This document shows, piece by piece, positions 48,819 to 57,454 of a stretch of DNA of 64,000 nt. Position 1 is the stretch's first letter; every line of letters starts with the position of its first letter. Location of the stretch: NCBI RefSeq assembly GCF_004342025.1, contig NZ_SLWN01000006.1, positions 310,001 through 374,000 of the forward strand, read 5' to 3'. The DNA comes from Kribbella steppae. GTDB lineage: Bacteria > Actinomycetota > Actinomycetes > Propionibacteriales > Kribbellaceae. Under the pieces are notes generated by a model. It made no database searches and had not been told where the DNA came from. It saw nothing but the letters and a program-made list of their open reading frames with translations. The translations under genes were made by a program, and so were the position numbers.

Positions 48819-50873
48819 GTGGGGGAGGACACATGGAAGGGCTGGGGGCCGGCTGCACTCGGGGCAGCCGCGCTGCTGCTGGTTGCCGCGACCGTGGTCC
48901 TCGACCTCCGCAACGGCACCGACATCCCGCCTGCGGCCGAGCTGGAGGCGGGATGGCCGGCCGCCCTCTCAGGGCTCGCGCAACTGGTGCCCGGCCTGCT
49001 GCTCCTCCAGCGCCTCCCGCGTCATCCGATCGCCTGGATCCTGACCGGATCCGGGCTGTTGTGGATCCTCGACGGGTTCGCGTCGAGCTGGGCGACGTAC
49101 GCGATCTACACGTCTCCGGGGCTGCCCGGCGCGTCGGCGGCGTACTGGTTCTACTCCCGCTTCGGCGCGTTCCTGCTGCTCGGGTTGCCGCTGCTGATCC
49201 TGCTCTTCCCGGACGGGAAACTGGCCAGTGCGAGGCTGTGGCGCTGGCTGTCGATCGTCAGCCTTGCACTGACTGTGTTGCTCCCACTCCTCCTTGTCGT
49301 CGCGCCGATCGACGTGATGCAGCGCTACCACAACGCATCACTGCCGCCCGAGATCATCCGGTTGTCGCTGGATCCGTTCAGCATCGACCTGTCGTACGGC
49401 GTGTGGGAACCGCTGCTGCGCGTCGCATACACTGCTGTGCTCGTCAGCCTCGTCGTACCGTTCGCCGTGACCGTGCACCGCTACCGGGCGGCGGAGCGGG
49501 AGCGGCGGGCGCAGATCCGCTGGTTGATGTGGGCCGCACTGATCGACATGATCGTGCTGATCATCCCGTTCGAGAACCCGCCCGCGGTACCGGCGATCAT
49601 GTTCGGCCTCGCCATCGCCCTGACCTCGGCCGCGATCGTCGTCGCCGTCACCAAACATCGCCTGTACGACGTCGATCGGTTGCTCTCGGCCACCTTCCTG
49701 TACGGCGTCCTCGCGGTTCTCGTGGTCGGCGTCGACCTGGCCGTGTTCGCGATCGCCGGTGGAGTCCTCGGCGAGCGTGATGCGGCGCTGGTCGCGATCG
49801 CGGTCGTCGCCGTGGTCTACGCGCCGCTGCGGAGTCGGCTCTGGCGGTGGGTACGGCGTCTCGTCCGCGGTTCACGCGATGACCCGTACGCGACGATGTC
49901 CACCCTGGCCGAGCGGCTCGAGTCGGCCGCGGACCCGGACGAACAACTCCGCGCGGTCGCCCGCACGCTGGCCGAGGCGTTCCGGCTGCCGTACGTGCGG
50001 GTCGAGATCGAGCGGCCCGGCGGCCAACTGGCGATCGTCGAGCACGGCCGGGAATCGGGCCCGACACACGCACTGCCGGTGGGGTATCGCGGTGAGTCGG
50101 TCGGGCGGCTCGTGTTCTGTCCAGGCGACGGTACGGCGTTATCCGAGCGGGACCAACGGTTGCTGGGAGACCTGGTCAGGCAGGCTGCCGCGGCGGCGCG
50201 GGCCAGTGAGCTGAGCGCTGAGTTGCAGCAGGGCCGGAGTCGCCTGATCGCCGCCCGCGAGGAGGAGCGACGACGGATTCGGCGGGATCTGCACGACAGT
50301 CTGGGCCCGAGCCTCGGCGCGGTCGCGCTGCGGATCGAGACCGCCCGGAATCTGGCGACGTCCGCTCCGGCCGAGTCGGACCGGATGCTCGAGCAGGCGA
50401 CGACCGAGGTGGCTGCGGCGCTGGCCGACGTACGGAGACTGGTTCATGATCTGCGACCGCCGGCGTTGGACGAGCTCGGACTGGTACGGGCGATCGAGCA
50501 GCAAGCGGAGCGTTTCCGGCTCGGCGGGTTGTCGGTGTCGGTGGACGCCGGTGCGCTCGGGCCGTTGCCGGCCGGCGTCGAGGTGGCGGCGTACCGGATC
50601 GCGTCGGAGGCGCTCACGAACGTCGCCCGGCATGCTGAAGCCAGCCGGTGTGACATCAGTCTGCGGGTGAACGGGACGGCGCTGGAGTTGTCGGTGAGCG
50701 ATGACGGAATCGGGATCGGCGAGGAGGTGACGGCGGGCGTGGGGATGCTGTCGGTGCGGGAACGGGCCGCCGAGCTCGGGGGAGTCTGCAGTGTCACGTG
50801 CCCGGCGAGTGGTGGCACCGTCGTACGAGTGAAGTTGCCGCTGGACGCCGTACCGGAGGTTGTTCATGGGTGA
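48819..50873 (+). CDS. Membrane sensor histidine kinase (NarL-type, HisKA_3)
   Basis: The 684-residue kinase has eight or so hydrophobic helices in the first ~340 residues and a GAF-like linker (LAERLESAADPDEQLRAVARTLAEAFRLPYVRVEIE). The HisKA_3 dimerisation domain has the phospho-acceptor in RRIRRDLHDSLGPSLGAVAL (His ~491), and the HATPase_c domain has N-box NVARHAEA and VSDDGIGIG. GACAAT six bases before GTG 48819 suggests a leaderless start. It partners the overlapping response regulator; the signal is unknown. Confidence 0.92.
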   Translation: MGEDTWKGWGPAALGAAALLLVAATVVLDLRNGTDIPPAAELEAGWPAALSGLAQLVPGLLLLQRLPRHPIAWILTGSGLLWILDGFASSWATYAIYTSPGLPGASAAYWFYSRFGAFLLLGLPLLILLFPDGKLASARLWRWLSIVSLALTVLLPLLLVVAPIDVMQRYHNASLPPEIIRLSLDPFSIDLSYGVWEPLLRVAYTAVLVSLVVPFAVTVHRYRAAERERRAQIRWLMWAALIDMIVLIIPFENPPAVPAIMFGLAIALTSAAIVVAVTKHRLYDVDRLLSATFLYGVLAVLVVGVDLAVFAIAGGVLGERDAALVAIAVVAVVYAPLRSRLWRWVRRLVRGSRDDPYATMSTLAERLESAADPDEQLRAVARTLAEAFRLPYVRVEIERPGGQLAIVEHGRESGPTHALPVGYRGESVGRLVFCPGDGTALSERDQRLLGDLVRQAAAAARASELSAELQQGRSRLIAAREEERRRIRRDLHDSLGPSLGAVALRIETARNLATSAPAESDRMLEQATTEVAAALADVRRLVHDLRPPALDELGLVRAIEQQAERFRLGGLSVSVDAGALGPLPAGVEVAAYRIASEALTNVARHAEASRCDISLRVNGTALELSVSDDGIGIGEEVTAGVGMLSVRERAAELGGVCSVTCPASGGTVVRVKLPLDAVPEVVHG

Positions 50874-51516
50874 GCCCGTGCGGGTGCTGCTGGCCGACGA
50901 CCACCCCGTCTACCGCGACGGGCTGGCCGCGCTGCTCGGATCGCTGGACGGCGTCGAGGTCGTCGGTACGGCGGCCGACGGGGTGGAGGCGGTGGACGGC
51001 GCCCGGGAGTTGCAGCCGGATGTCGTGGTGATGGACGTGCAGATGCCGCGACTGGACGGGATCGAGGCGACCCGGGCGATCACCGCGGACAGTCCGCACA
51101 TCGGGGTCGTCGTCCTCACGATGGCCGAGGAGGACCAGACCCTGTTCGCCGCGATGCGGGCCGGGGCGCGTGGGTATCTGCTCAAGGGCGCGAACCAGGC
51201 CGAGATCGTGCGGGCGATCACCGCGGTCGCTCAGGGCGAGGCGATCTTCGGGCCGGCGATCGCGCGGCGGGTGGCCGAGTTCTTCTCCGCCGCTCCGGCT
51301 GCCAGCCCGGGGAGTCCGTTCCCGCAGCTCACCGCACGCGAGCACGAGATCCTCGCGCTGGTCGCAGCCGGCCGGTCCAACGCGCAGATCGCGTCCGAGC
51401 TCTTCCTGTCGCCCAAGACGGTGCGGAACAACGTCTCGAACATCTTCACCAATCTGCACGTCGCCGACCGCGCCGAAGCCATCATCCGCGCCCGCGACGC
51501 CGGCCTTGGTCGGTAG
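50866..51516 (+). CDS. NarL/FixJ-family response regulator
   Basis: The 216-residue protein has a receiver domain (VRVLLADDHPVYRDGL, phospho-Asp in VVVMDVQMPRLDG, switch Thr in VVVLTMAEED, Lys in YLLKGA) and a LuxR-type HTH (LTAREHEILALVAAGRSNAQIASELFLSPKTVRNNVSNIF). ATG 50866 has GGAGGT five bases upstream and overlaps the kinase stop by eight bases, so the pair is translationally coupled. It should activate or repress genes in response to the kinase. Confidence 0.94.
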   Translation: MGEPVRVLLADDHPVYRDGLAALLGSLDGVEVVGTAADGVEAVDGARELQPDVVVMDVQMPRLDGIEATRAITADSPHIGVVVLTMAEEDQTLFAAMRAGARGYLLKGANQAEIVRAITAVAQGEAIFGPAIARRVAEFFSAAPAASPGSPFPQLTAREHEILALVAAGRSNAQIASELFLSPKTVRNNVSNIFTNLHVADRAEAIIRARDAGLGR

Positions 51517-51520
51517 GTTT

Positions 51521-51550
51521 TTGACTGAGCGATAAAGAACGGGTTAGCGT
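51521..51550 (+). promoter_or_regulatory. Promoter and operator of the TetR gene at 51557
   Basis: TTGACT (51521-51526) and TAGCGT (51545-51550) are 18 bases apart. The -10 is six bases before GTG 51557, giving a leaderless transcript. ACTGAGCGATAAAGAAC (51524-51540) lies in the spacer and recurs as ACTG-N2-CGATAAAGAAC at 52183-52199 before the MFS gene, which marks it as the TetR operator. Confidence 0.7.
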
Positions 51551-51556
51551 GGGGTG

Positions 51557-52138
51557 GTGGCCAGGCCCCGGGAGTTCAGCGACAGCGCCGTACTGGATGC
51601 GGCGATGGAGTTGTTCTGGGACAAGGGGTACGAGGCGACCACGACGCAGGACCTCTGTGAGCGCACCGGGCTTGGCCGGGGGAGTCTCTACAACGCCTTC
51701 GGCAGCAAGCACGCCTTGTATGAGGAGGCGATCAAGCGGTACGCCGAGACACGCGCGGCCCTGCAGTTGCAGGAGCTTGCGCCGGCCGGCGGTTCGGTGC
51801 GGGATCGGCTCCGGGATCTGATGGTCGCGATGATCGACCTCGACCTGAAGGATCCGGGGCGGCGTGGGTGTCTCGCGCTGAATGCGGCCGGCGAGGTCAG
51901 CGGCCGGACGGGCGAGGTCGCGTCGTTGGTGCAGCGGCAGTTCAAGGATCTCGAGGAAGCGCTCGCGGTGCTGATCGCTGTCGGTCAGCATACGGGGGAG
52001 TTGTCGACGTCCAGGTCGCCGGTGCAAGCGGCCCGGATGTTCCAGAGCGCGTACTACGGCCTGCGGGTGCTGGCCAAGGTCACCGACGACCGGCAGGCGC
52101 TGCTTGACGTGGTCGACGGGACCATCGCCGCGCTCTGA
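51557..52138 (+). CDS. TetR-family regulator of the adjacent MFS exporter
   Basis: The 193-residue TetR protein begins MARPREFSDSAVLDAAMELFWDKGYEATTTQDLCERTGLGRGSLYNAFGSKHALYEEAI, a complete HTH, followed by a C-terminal domain of the TetR_C_16/AcrR-like type with RRGCLALNAAGEVSG. GTG 51557 is chosen because TAGCGT stands exactly six bases before it; GTG 51554 is in frame. It is followed 72 bases later by an MFS gene that shares its operator motif, so repression of both is likely. Confidence 0.9.
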   Translation: MARPREFSDSAVLDAAMELFWDKGYEATTTQDLCERTGLGRGSLYNAFGSKHALYEEAIKRYAETRAALQLQELAPAGGSVRDRLRDLMVAMIDLDLKDPGRRGCLALNAAGEVSGRTGEVASLVQRQFKDLEEALAVLIAVGQHTGELSTSRSPVQAARMFQSAYYGLRVLAKVTDDRQALLDVVDGTIAAL

Positions 52139-52182
52139 CAATCCGAGCGCCTGGTGATCGTTGTCCTTTGCCTGTGGTTTGT

Positions 52183-52199
52183 ACTGCACGATAAAGAAC
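52183..52199 (+). promoter_or_regulatory. TetR operator copy before the MFS gene
   Basis: ACTGCACGATAAAGAAC matches the promoter element of the TetR gene at 51524-51540 at 15 of 17 positions. It ends 11 bases before the MFS ATG and just before the GAGGAG ribosome site. A TetR dimer bound here would block the MFS promoter. Confidence 0.65.
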
Positions 52200-52210
52200 C
52201 GAGGAGATCG

Positions 52211-53416
52211 ATGAAGGGCACTCTTCCGGCGCTGATGGTGTGCGTCTTCGGCGTCACCACGGGCGAGTTCGTGCTGGCCGGCATCCTGCCCGGGGTCGCG
52301 GCCGATCTGGACGTGTCGATCCCGGCTGCGGGCCTGCTGGTGACGGCGTACGCGCTCGGCATGATCGTCGGCGGACCGTTGCTGACCGCAATCACCGCCG
52401 GCCGGCCACGGAAACCGCTGGTCCTCGCGCTGCTGCTGGTCGCGATCGCCGGCAACCTGATCTCCGCCCTGGCTCCCGGGTACGGCGTCCTGTTCGCGGC
52501 CCGGATCGTGACCGCACTCGTCACCGCAACCTTCTTCGCCAACGCCATCGTGATCGCGATCTCGGCCGCACCCGCGGGAAGGCAGGCATCCACCGTCGCG
52601 AAGCTTGCCTTCGGCATGAACCTGGCGATGATCCTGGGCGCGCCCTTGGGCACGTGGATCGGCGATGCCTTCGGCTGGCGCGCCACCTTCCTAGCCATCA
52701 CCCTCACCTGCACCGCCGGACTCCTCCTCGTCGCACGCCTGGTGCCCGCCGAGTCGTGGATTTCGGCTGTCGGCCCCGGCGTGTCGAGAGCCGAAATTTA
52801 CGACTCGATGAGGGCCCGTGGCAGCGCGTTGGCGGAGTTGCGCGTGTTGCGCGGGCGGGAGGTGCAGTTGGCGATCGGGATCACGGCGGTCGCGAATGTC
52901 GGGCTGCTGATGGTGTTCACCTATTTGGCGCCACTGCTCACCGACGTCGGTTCATTCACGGCCGAGGCCGTCGCCCCGATGCTGCTCGTCTACGGTCTCG
53001 GTGCGACCGTCGGCAACCTGGCCGGCGGCTGGCTCGCGGACCGCGCCCTGCTCGCCACGCAACTCGGTGCCCTGACCCTGCTGGTCGCGCTCTTCCTGGC
53101 TTGGTGGCTGAGCAGCGGCACCACGCTCACGGCAGTCCTGGTGTTCGCCACCGGTGCCGTCGGTTTCTCCGTGATCCCCGGAATGCAGGCACGGGTGATG
53201 ACCACGGCCGCACAGGCTCCGACGCTCGCGATCGCTGTGAACGCGTCGGCGTACCAGGTCGCGGCCGCGTTCGCTGGGTGGCTCGGCGGTCGCGTGATCG
53301 CTGGTCCTGGGCTCCGTACGATCTACCTGGCCGCCGCGCTCACGACGGTCCTCGGGATCGGGCTGAGCACAGTGGCCTGGCTTCGCGAGCGGAGCGTCGT
53401 ACCGGTGAACTCCTAG
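52211..53416 (+). CDS. MFS drug-efflux transporter (DHA1/AraJ-like)
   Basis: The 401-residue protein has twelve transmembrane helices, with the DHA1 pattern ALMVCVFGVTTGEFVLAGILPGVAADLDVS at the N-terminus and LGTWIGDAFGWRATFLAI at helix 5 (motif C region). ATG 52211 follows GAGGAG (52201-52206). It is expected to export drugs or metabolites by proton antiport. It is regulated by the upstream TetR through a shared 17-base element. It converges with the M20 amidohydrolase gene, overlapping by four bases. Confidence 0.92.
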   Translation: MKGTLPALMVCVFGVTTGEFVLAGILPGVAADLDVSIPAAGLLVTAYALGMIVGGPLLTAITAGRPRKPLVLALLLVAIAGNLISALAPGYGVLFAARIVTALVTATFFANAIVIAISAAPAGRQASTVAKLAFGMNLAMILGAPLGTWIGDAFGWRATFLAITLTCTAGLLLVARLVPAESWISAVGPGVSRAEIYDSMRARGSALAELRVLRGREVQLAIGITAVANVGLLMVFTYLAPLLTDVGSFTAEAVAPMLLVYGLGATVGNLAGGWLADRALLATQLGALTLLVALFLAWWLSSGTTLTAVLVFATGAVGFSVIPGMQARVMTTAAQAPTLAIAVNASAYQVAAAFAGWLGGRVIAGPGLRTIYLAAALTTVLGIGLSTVAWLRERSVVPVNS

Positions 53417-54615
53417 TCCGCACCGCGGGTGAGGCGGCGTACGGCGAGCTCGGCGAGGAGGGCGGCGCCGTCGGGGAGGACGGAGTCGTCGAAGTCGGCC
53501 AAGGGGGAGTGGTTGTCGGCCGCGGCCTCCGGGTCGGCGGAGCGGCAGGCGCTGAGGTTGAGGTAGACGCCCGGGACCTCCTGCAGGACGTAGGACATGT
53601 CCTCGGCGCCGCACCTCGGATTGCGGCGTTCGCGGAACCGGTCGGGGCCGAAGAGGTCGACGATCGTCTCCCGGGCGAACTCGTACTCCGCGGCATCGTT
53701 GACCGTCACCGGGTAGCCGATGCGGTAGTCCACGTCCGCGGTGAGACCGTGCGCGGCCGCCATGGCCTCGACCAGTTGCGTAGACGCCTGCTGCACCTTG
53801 GCGCGAGCCTCGGCGGAGAACGTCCGGACGGTCGCGTCGAAGAACGCGTCGTCCGGGATGATGTTCTCTTTCGTCCCACCCGCGATCCGCCCGACGGTGA
53901 GGACGACCGGGTCGAACACGTCGAACTGCCGTGTCACCATGGTCTGCAACGCCCCGACCATCTCGCAGATCACCGGGATCGGGTCCTTGCCGCGGTACGG
54001 GATCGATCCGTGCGTCCCGGCTCCGACGACGCGCACGTGCAACTGGTCGGCCGCGGCCATGAACGAGCCGGGCTTGCTGCTCCACATCCCCACCGGCTGG
54101 CCGGCAGACCCGACGTGCAGACCGTAGGCGGCATCCGCCCGGCGACCGGCGGCGTCGAGGACACCCTCGCGAATCATGATCGGCGCCCCGCCGCTGGTCT
54201 CCTCGCCGGGCTGGAACATGAACACGACATCACCGGCGAGCTCGGCCTGCATCGCCGACAGGATCTTGGCCGCGCCGACGAGACCCGCGACGTGGAGATC
54301 GTGGCCGCAGGCATGCATCATCCCGGTGTGCTGGGACACGAACGGTACGTCGGTCCGCTCGGTCACCGGCAGCGCGTCCATGTCGCCACGCAGCAGGACG
54401 ACGGGACCCGGTCCGCGACCACCGCGCAGTACGGCGGTCACCGAGGACAGCTCCTTGCCGAGGGTGATCTCCAAGGGCAGCCCCTCCAGCGCGTCGAGGA
54501 CCAGGCGCTGGGTCTTGGGCAGCTCGAGGTCGTACTCCGGAACCTGGTGCAGCGCGCGCCGGAGCCTGATGATCTCGTCGCGGAACTGCGCGGCGAGCTC
54601 GACGGTCCGGCTCAC
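53413..54615 (-). CDS. M20-family amidohydrolase (hippurate/indole-acetyl-amino-acid hydrolase-like)
   Basis: The 400-residue protein has the M20D layout: RRALHQVPEYDLELPKT, metal ligands C and H in MMHACGHDLHVAGL, E-E in FQPGEETSGGAPIM, H in YGLHVGSAG, and a dimerisation domain (residues ~185-300). The Cys of ACGHD is the usual ligand of this group. It should deacylate N-acyl amino acids in the cytosol. Its ATG overlaps the exonuclease stop by four bases, so the two are co-transcribed, with the exonuclease first. Confidence 0.92.
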   Translation of the reverse strand: MSRTVELAAQFRDEIIRLRRALHQVPEYDLELPKTQRLVLDALEGLPLEITLGKELSSVTAVLRGGRGPGPVVLLRGDMDALPVTERTDVPFVSQHTGMMHACGHDLHVAGLVGAAKILSAMQAELAGDVVFMFQPGEETSGGAPIMIREGVLDAAGRRADAAYGLHVGSAGQPVGMWSSKPGSFMAAADQLHVRVVGAGTHGSIPYRGKDPIPVICEMVGALQTMVTRQFDVFDPVVLTVGRIAGGTKENIIPDDAFFDATVRTFSAEARAKVQQASTQLVEAMAAAHGLTADVDYRIGYPVTVNDAAEYEFARETIVDLFGPDRFRERRNPRCGAEDMSYVLQEVPGVYLNLSACRSADPEAAADNHSPLADFDDSVLPDGAALLAELAVRRLTRGAD

Positions 54616-55556
54616 GCCTTCGAACCCAGCTTGAGCGCGGTCATCACGCGCTGGGCGCTGCCGCCGAGCTCGAGGAGTTCGACCAGGTCGAGCCAGCGTT
54701 CGGGGTCCTTGACCTCGTGCGGGATGGTCGCGTCGAACGTGCCGACCGGAGCATCCTTGGCCACCGCGACCACCTTCGGGGCGACGTCGAGATAGTCACT
54801 GGCGTCCAGGATCTTCCGCTTCACCGACGGCGACATCGGCGTACCCGGGTCGGCGGCCGCCTTCCGGATGCTGTCCAGATCGCCGTACGCCGTGACCAGT
54901 GAAGCGGCCGTCTTCTCGCCGACACCCTTCACGCCGGGCAGGCCGTCGGACGCATCACCGCGGAGCGTGGCGAAGTCGGCGTACCGGTTCGCCGGGATCT
55001 CGTACTTCGCGAGCAGCGCCTTCTCGTCGTAAACGTCGGCCCGGCCGACGCCCCGCGCGGCGGTGTAGACGACGCGGATACCGCGGCTGTCGTCGATCAG
55101 CTGGAACAGGTCACGGTCACCGGTGACCACGTCGACCGGCATCGTCGCCTGGTGCGACAGCGTGCCGATCACGTCGTCCGCCTCGTGATCCGCAGCACCG
55201 ACGACCGCGATTCCGAGGGCCTCCAGGCAGGCGCGGATGTACGGCACCTGGGCCTCGAGCCGGTCCGGCACGTCCTCGACCTGCTCGCCCTTCGGGGTGA
55301 CGAACTCGACCCGCTGCGCCTTGTACGACGGGATCAGCGCGACCCGCCAGGACGGCCGCCAGTTGTCGTCCCAGCAGGCGACCATATGAGTCGGCCGGTG
55401 GTTCTCGGTCAGCCGGGCGATGAAGTCGAGCAGCCCGCGGACGGCGTTGGTCGGCGTACCGTCGGCGGCCTTCATCGTGTCCGGCACCCCGAAGAACGCA
55501 CGGAAGTACAGCGACGCGGTATCGAGCAGCATCAGCCGCTGCGGTGAGTCAGCCAT
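54612..55556 (-). CDS. 5'-3' exonuclease (PIN/FEN-like, PolA N-domain type)
   Basis: This 314-residue stand-alone 5' nuclease has the N-terminal LMLLDTASLYFRAFFG with metal Asp, acidic cluster DHEADDVIGTL and VVTGDRDLFQLID, and a helix-3-turn-helix DNA-binding motif (GLPGVKGVGEKTAASLVTAYG). It would remove RNA primers or flaps, complementing the DNA polymerase I domain. It starts at ATG 55556 and is divergent from the secreted phosphatase-fold protein. Confidence 0.93.
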   Translation of the reverse strand: MADSPQRLMLLDTASLYFRAFFGVPDTMKAADGTPTNAVRGLLDFIARLTENHRPTHMVACWDDNWRPSWRVALIPSYKAQRVEFVTPKGEQVEDVPDRLEAQVPYIRACLEALGIAVVGAADHEADDVIGTLSHQATMPVDVVTGDRDLFQLIDDSRGIRVVYTAARGVGRADVYDEKALLAKYEIPANRYADFATLRGDASDGLPGVKGVGEKTAASLVTAYGDLDSIRKAAADPGTPMSPSVKRKILDASDYLDVAPKVVAVAKDAPVGTFDATIPHEVKDPERWLDLVELLELGGSAQRVMTALKLGSKA

Positions 55557-55667
55557 GGGCAGATGCTTTCACAGTCGTCCGACAGACAGCGATCACCGGC
55601 CGCGAACCCTTGCCAGACCGCCGCGACAGGCCAAGGATCAGCTCAGCGTCGTCCGGGGAGGGATTGC

Positions 55668-56852
55668 ATGCACAGGTCATCGTCGTCCAGATGGATCGGC
55701 CTAGCGGCAGCGCTGGCACTGCTCGCCGTGCCACTGCACTCGGCGCCGGCCCTGGCCGAGCCGAACAAGCCGGTCACCGTGATGACCCGCAACCTCTACC
55801 TGGGTGCGGACATCCAGCGCCCTATCCGGGCCACCGCCGGGCTCACCGGTGCCGCGGCGTTCGTCGCGCTCGGCAACGCGAACCACGTGACCCGAGAAAT
55901 CGTCGACCGGACGAACTTCCCGCGCCGCAGCGAGTTGCTCGCGGCGGAGATCGCCGGGGCGAAGCCGGACCTGATCGGCGTCCAGGAGGTCGCGTTGTGG
56001 CGGCACGGGCCGCTCGAACTGCCGGGTGCGGGCAGCCCCGGGGCGCTCAACGCCACCACGGTCGACTACGACTTCCTGGCGATCCTGCTCCAGGACCTCC
56101 GCCAGGCCGGCGTTCCGTACAAGGCTGTCGTCGTTCAGCAGGAGTCCGACGTGGAGGCACCCGCCTTCGTCGGCAACCCGTTCACCGGTACGGCGACTCA
56201 GGGCCGCGACGTACGACTGACCGTACGTGACGTCATCCTGCTCCGGGCCAGCAGCAACCTGCGGGTCCTCAACTCGGGCAGCGGACAGTACGACGCGAGG
56301 CTCGTGCTCAGTGTGGCGGGTCTGCCGGCCTCGTTCGTGCGTGGCTTCAACTGGGTCGACGTCACCCAGGGATCGGGCCGATCGTTCCGGTTCGTCAACA
56401 CCCATCTCGAGGCCTTCAGTTCGGACTTGGCACTGGCCCAGGCGATGGAGTTGCTGACCGGTCCGGCGGGCGATCGCGGCCGGACCACGATCATCGGCTG
56501 CGACTGCAACTCCGATCCGCTGAACAACACCGTCAAACCGACCGACCCGCTCCGGACGCCGCACAACGGGCCGTACAACTTCATCACCGGACCGGGCGGG
56601 TTCACCGATCTGTGGCTGACCTGGCGACCTGCTGAGCAGGGGTGGACGTCCGGGCTGAACGAGACCGTCGACGAGCCGGCGCCGCCGTCCTTCGACCACC
56701 GGATCGACATGATCTTCGCCCGCCCGGCGCCCGGCGAACAGGTCCGGGTCGTCGCCGGGGACGTCACCGGAGCCACCAGTGCGGCCAAGGATCCGGTCAC
56801 CGGGTTATGGCCGTCGGATCACGCCGGGGTGGTGCTGACGCTGTCCCGGTGA
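55668..56852 (+). CDS. Secreted endonuclease/exonuclease/phosphatase-family protein
   Basis: The 394-residue protein has a Sec signal peptide (WIGLAAALALLAVPLHSAPALA, cleavage before EPNK) and an EEP fold: VMTRNLYLGADI, metal Glu in LIGVQEVALW, GCDCNSDPLN at the GDFN position, and WPSDHAGVVLTL with the catalytic SDH. It is predicted to be extracellular, cleaving phosphodiesters in nucleic acids, lipids or sugars; the substrate is unknown. ATG 55668 has GGGGAGGG five bases upstream, and an extension of 35 codons upstream lacks this. Confidence 0.9.
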   Translation: MHRSSSSRWIGLAAALALLAVPLHSAPALAEPNKPVTVMTRNLYLGADIQRPIRATAGLTGAAAFVALGNANHVTREIVDRTNFPRRSELLAAEIAGAKPDLIGVQEVALWRHGPLELPGAGSPGALNATTVDYDFLAILLQDLRQAGVPYKAVVVQQESDVEAPAFVGNPFTGTATQGRDVRLTVRDVILLRASSNLRVLNSGSGQYDARLVLSVAGLPASFVRGFNWVDVTQGSGRSFRFVNTHLEAFSSDLALAQAMELLTGPAGDRGRTTIIGCDCNSDPLNNTVKPTDPLRTPHNGPYNFITGPGGFTDLWLTWRPAEQGWTSGLNETVDEPAPPSFDHRIDMIFARPAPGEQVRVVAGDVTGATSAAKDPVTGLWPSDHAGVVLTLSR

Positions 56853-56895
56853 GAACGTATGCGGGCGGACGCCTCGCTCCAGTAAGGTCACCAGG

Positions 56896-57336
56896 GTGGA
56901 GGACCTTGACCGCAAGATCGTTGAGTTACTGGCGACCGATGGCAGGATGAGTTTCACCGACCTGGGCAAGGCCACCGGCCTGTCCACGTCGGCGGTGCAC
57001 CAGCGGGTCAAGCGGCTGGAGCAACGCGGCATCATCCAGGGGTACGCGGCCACCGTCGACCACACCGCTCTCGATCTGCCGCTCACCGCGCTGATCTCGA
57101 TCCGGCCGATCGACCCGTCCCAGCCGGACGACTCGCCCGAGCGACTCCGCGAGGTCCGAGAGATCGAGTCCTGCTACTCGGTCGCGGGCGACTCCAGCTA
57201 CATCCTGGTCGTCCGCGTCGCCTCTCCGGCTGCCCTGGAGAACCTGCTGGCCGTCATCCGCGCCCGCGCCAACGTCTCCACCACGACCACCATCGTCCTC
57301 AGCACCCCGTACGAGCGCCGTCCACCAGCCCTGTAG
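56896..57336 (+). CDS. Lrp/AsnC-family transcriptional regulator
   Basis: The 146-residue protein has an AsnC HTH (LDRKIVELLATDGRMSFTDLGKATGLSTSAVHQRVKRLEQRGII) and an RAM ligand domain (ALISIRPIDPSQPDDSPERL, VREIESCYSVAGDSSYILVVRV). TAAGGT at 56883-56888 is seven bases before GTG 56896, so the transcript is leaderless. It likely senses an amino acid. Candidate targets include the downstream HAD gene, whose promoter contains one arm of a long inverted repeat, and the lysine-degradation genes at 60.7-64 kb. Confidence 0.92.
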   Translation: MEDLDRKIVELLATDGRMSFTDLGKATGLSTSAVHQRVKRLEQRGIIQGYAATVDHTALDLPLTALISIRPIDPSQPDDSPERLREVREIESCYSVAGDSSYILVVRVASPAALENLLAVIRARANVSTTTTIVLSTPYERRPPAL

Positions 57337-57339
57337 GGG

Positions 57340-57435
57340 ACCGAAGGACAGGACGTATCGGCGGCCGAGCCCACCTGGCACGCTCACGCTCGAGCCGGCT
57401 CGGCGCGCGGGATCGAACACCTCCTGTCCTTCGGT
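57340..57435. repeat. 96-base element with 14-base terminal inverted repeats
   Basis: ACCGAAGGACAGGA (57340-57353) and its exact inverse TCCTGTCCTTCGGT (57422-57435) flank 68 bases that contain the perfect palindrome CGAGCCGGCTCG (57391-57402). The left arm starts four bases after the Lrp stop. The right arm overlaps the spacer and -35 side of the HAD promoter (TAGGGT 57442-57447). It could be a terminator, a two-site operator or a MITE-like relic. Confidence 0.7.
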
Positions 57436-57454
57436 ACCGGATAGGGTCGGCAGC

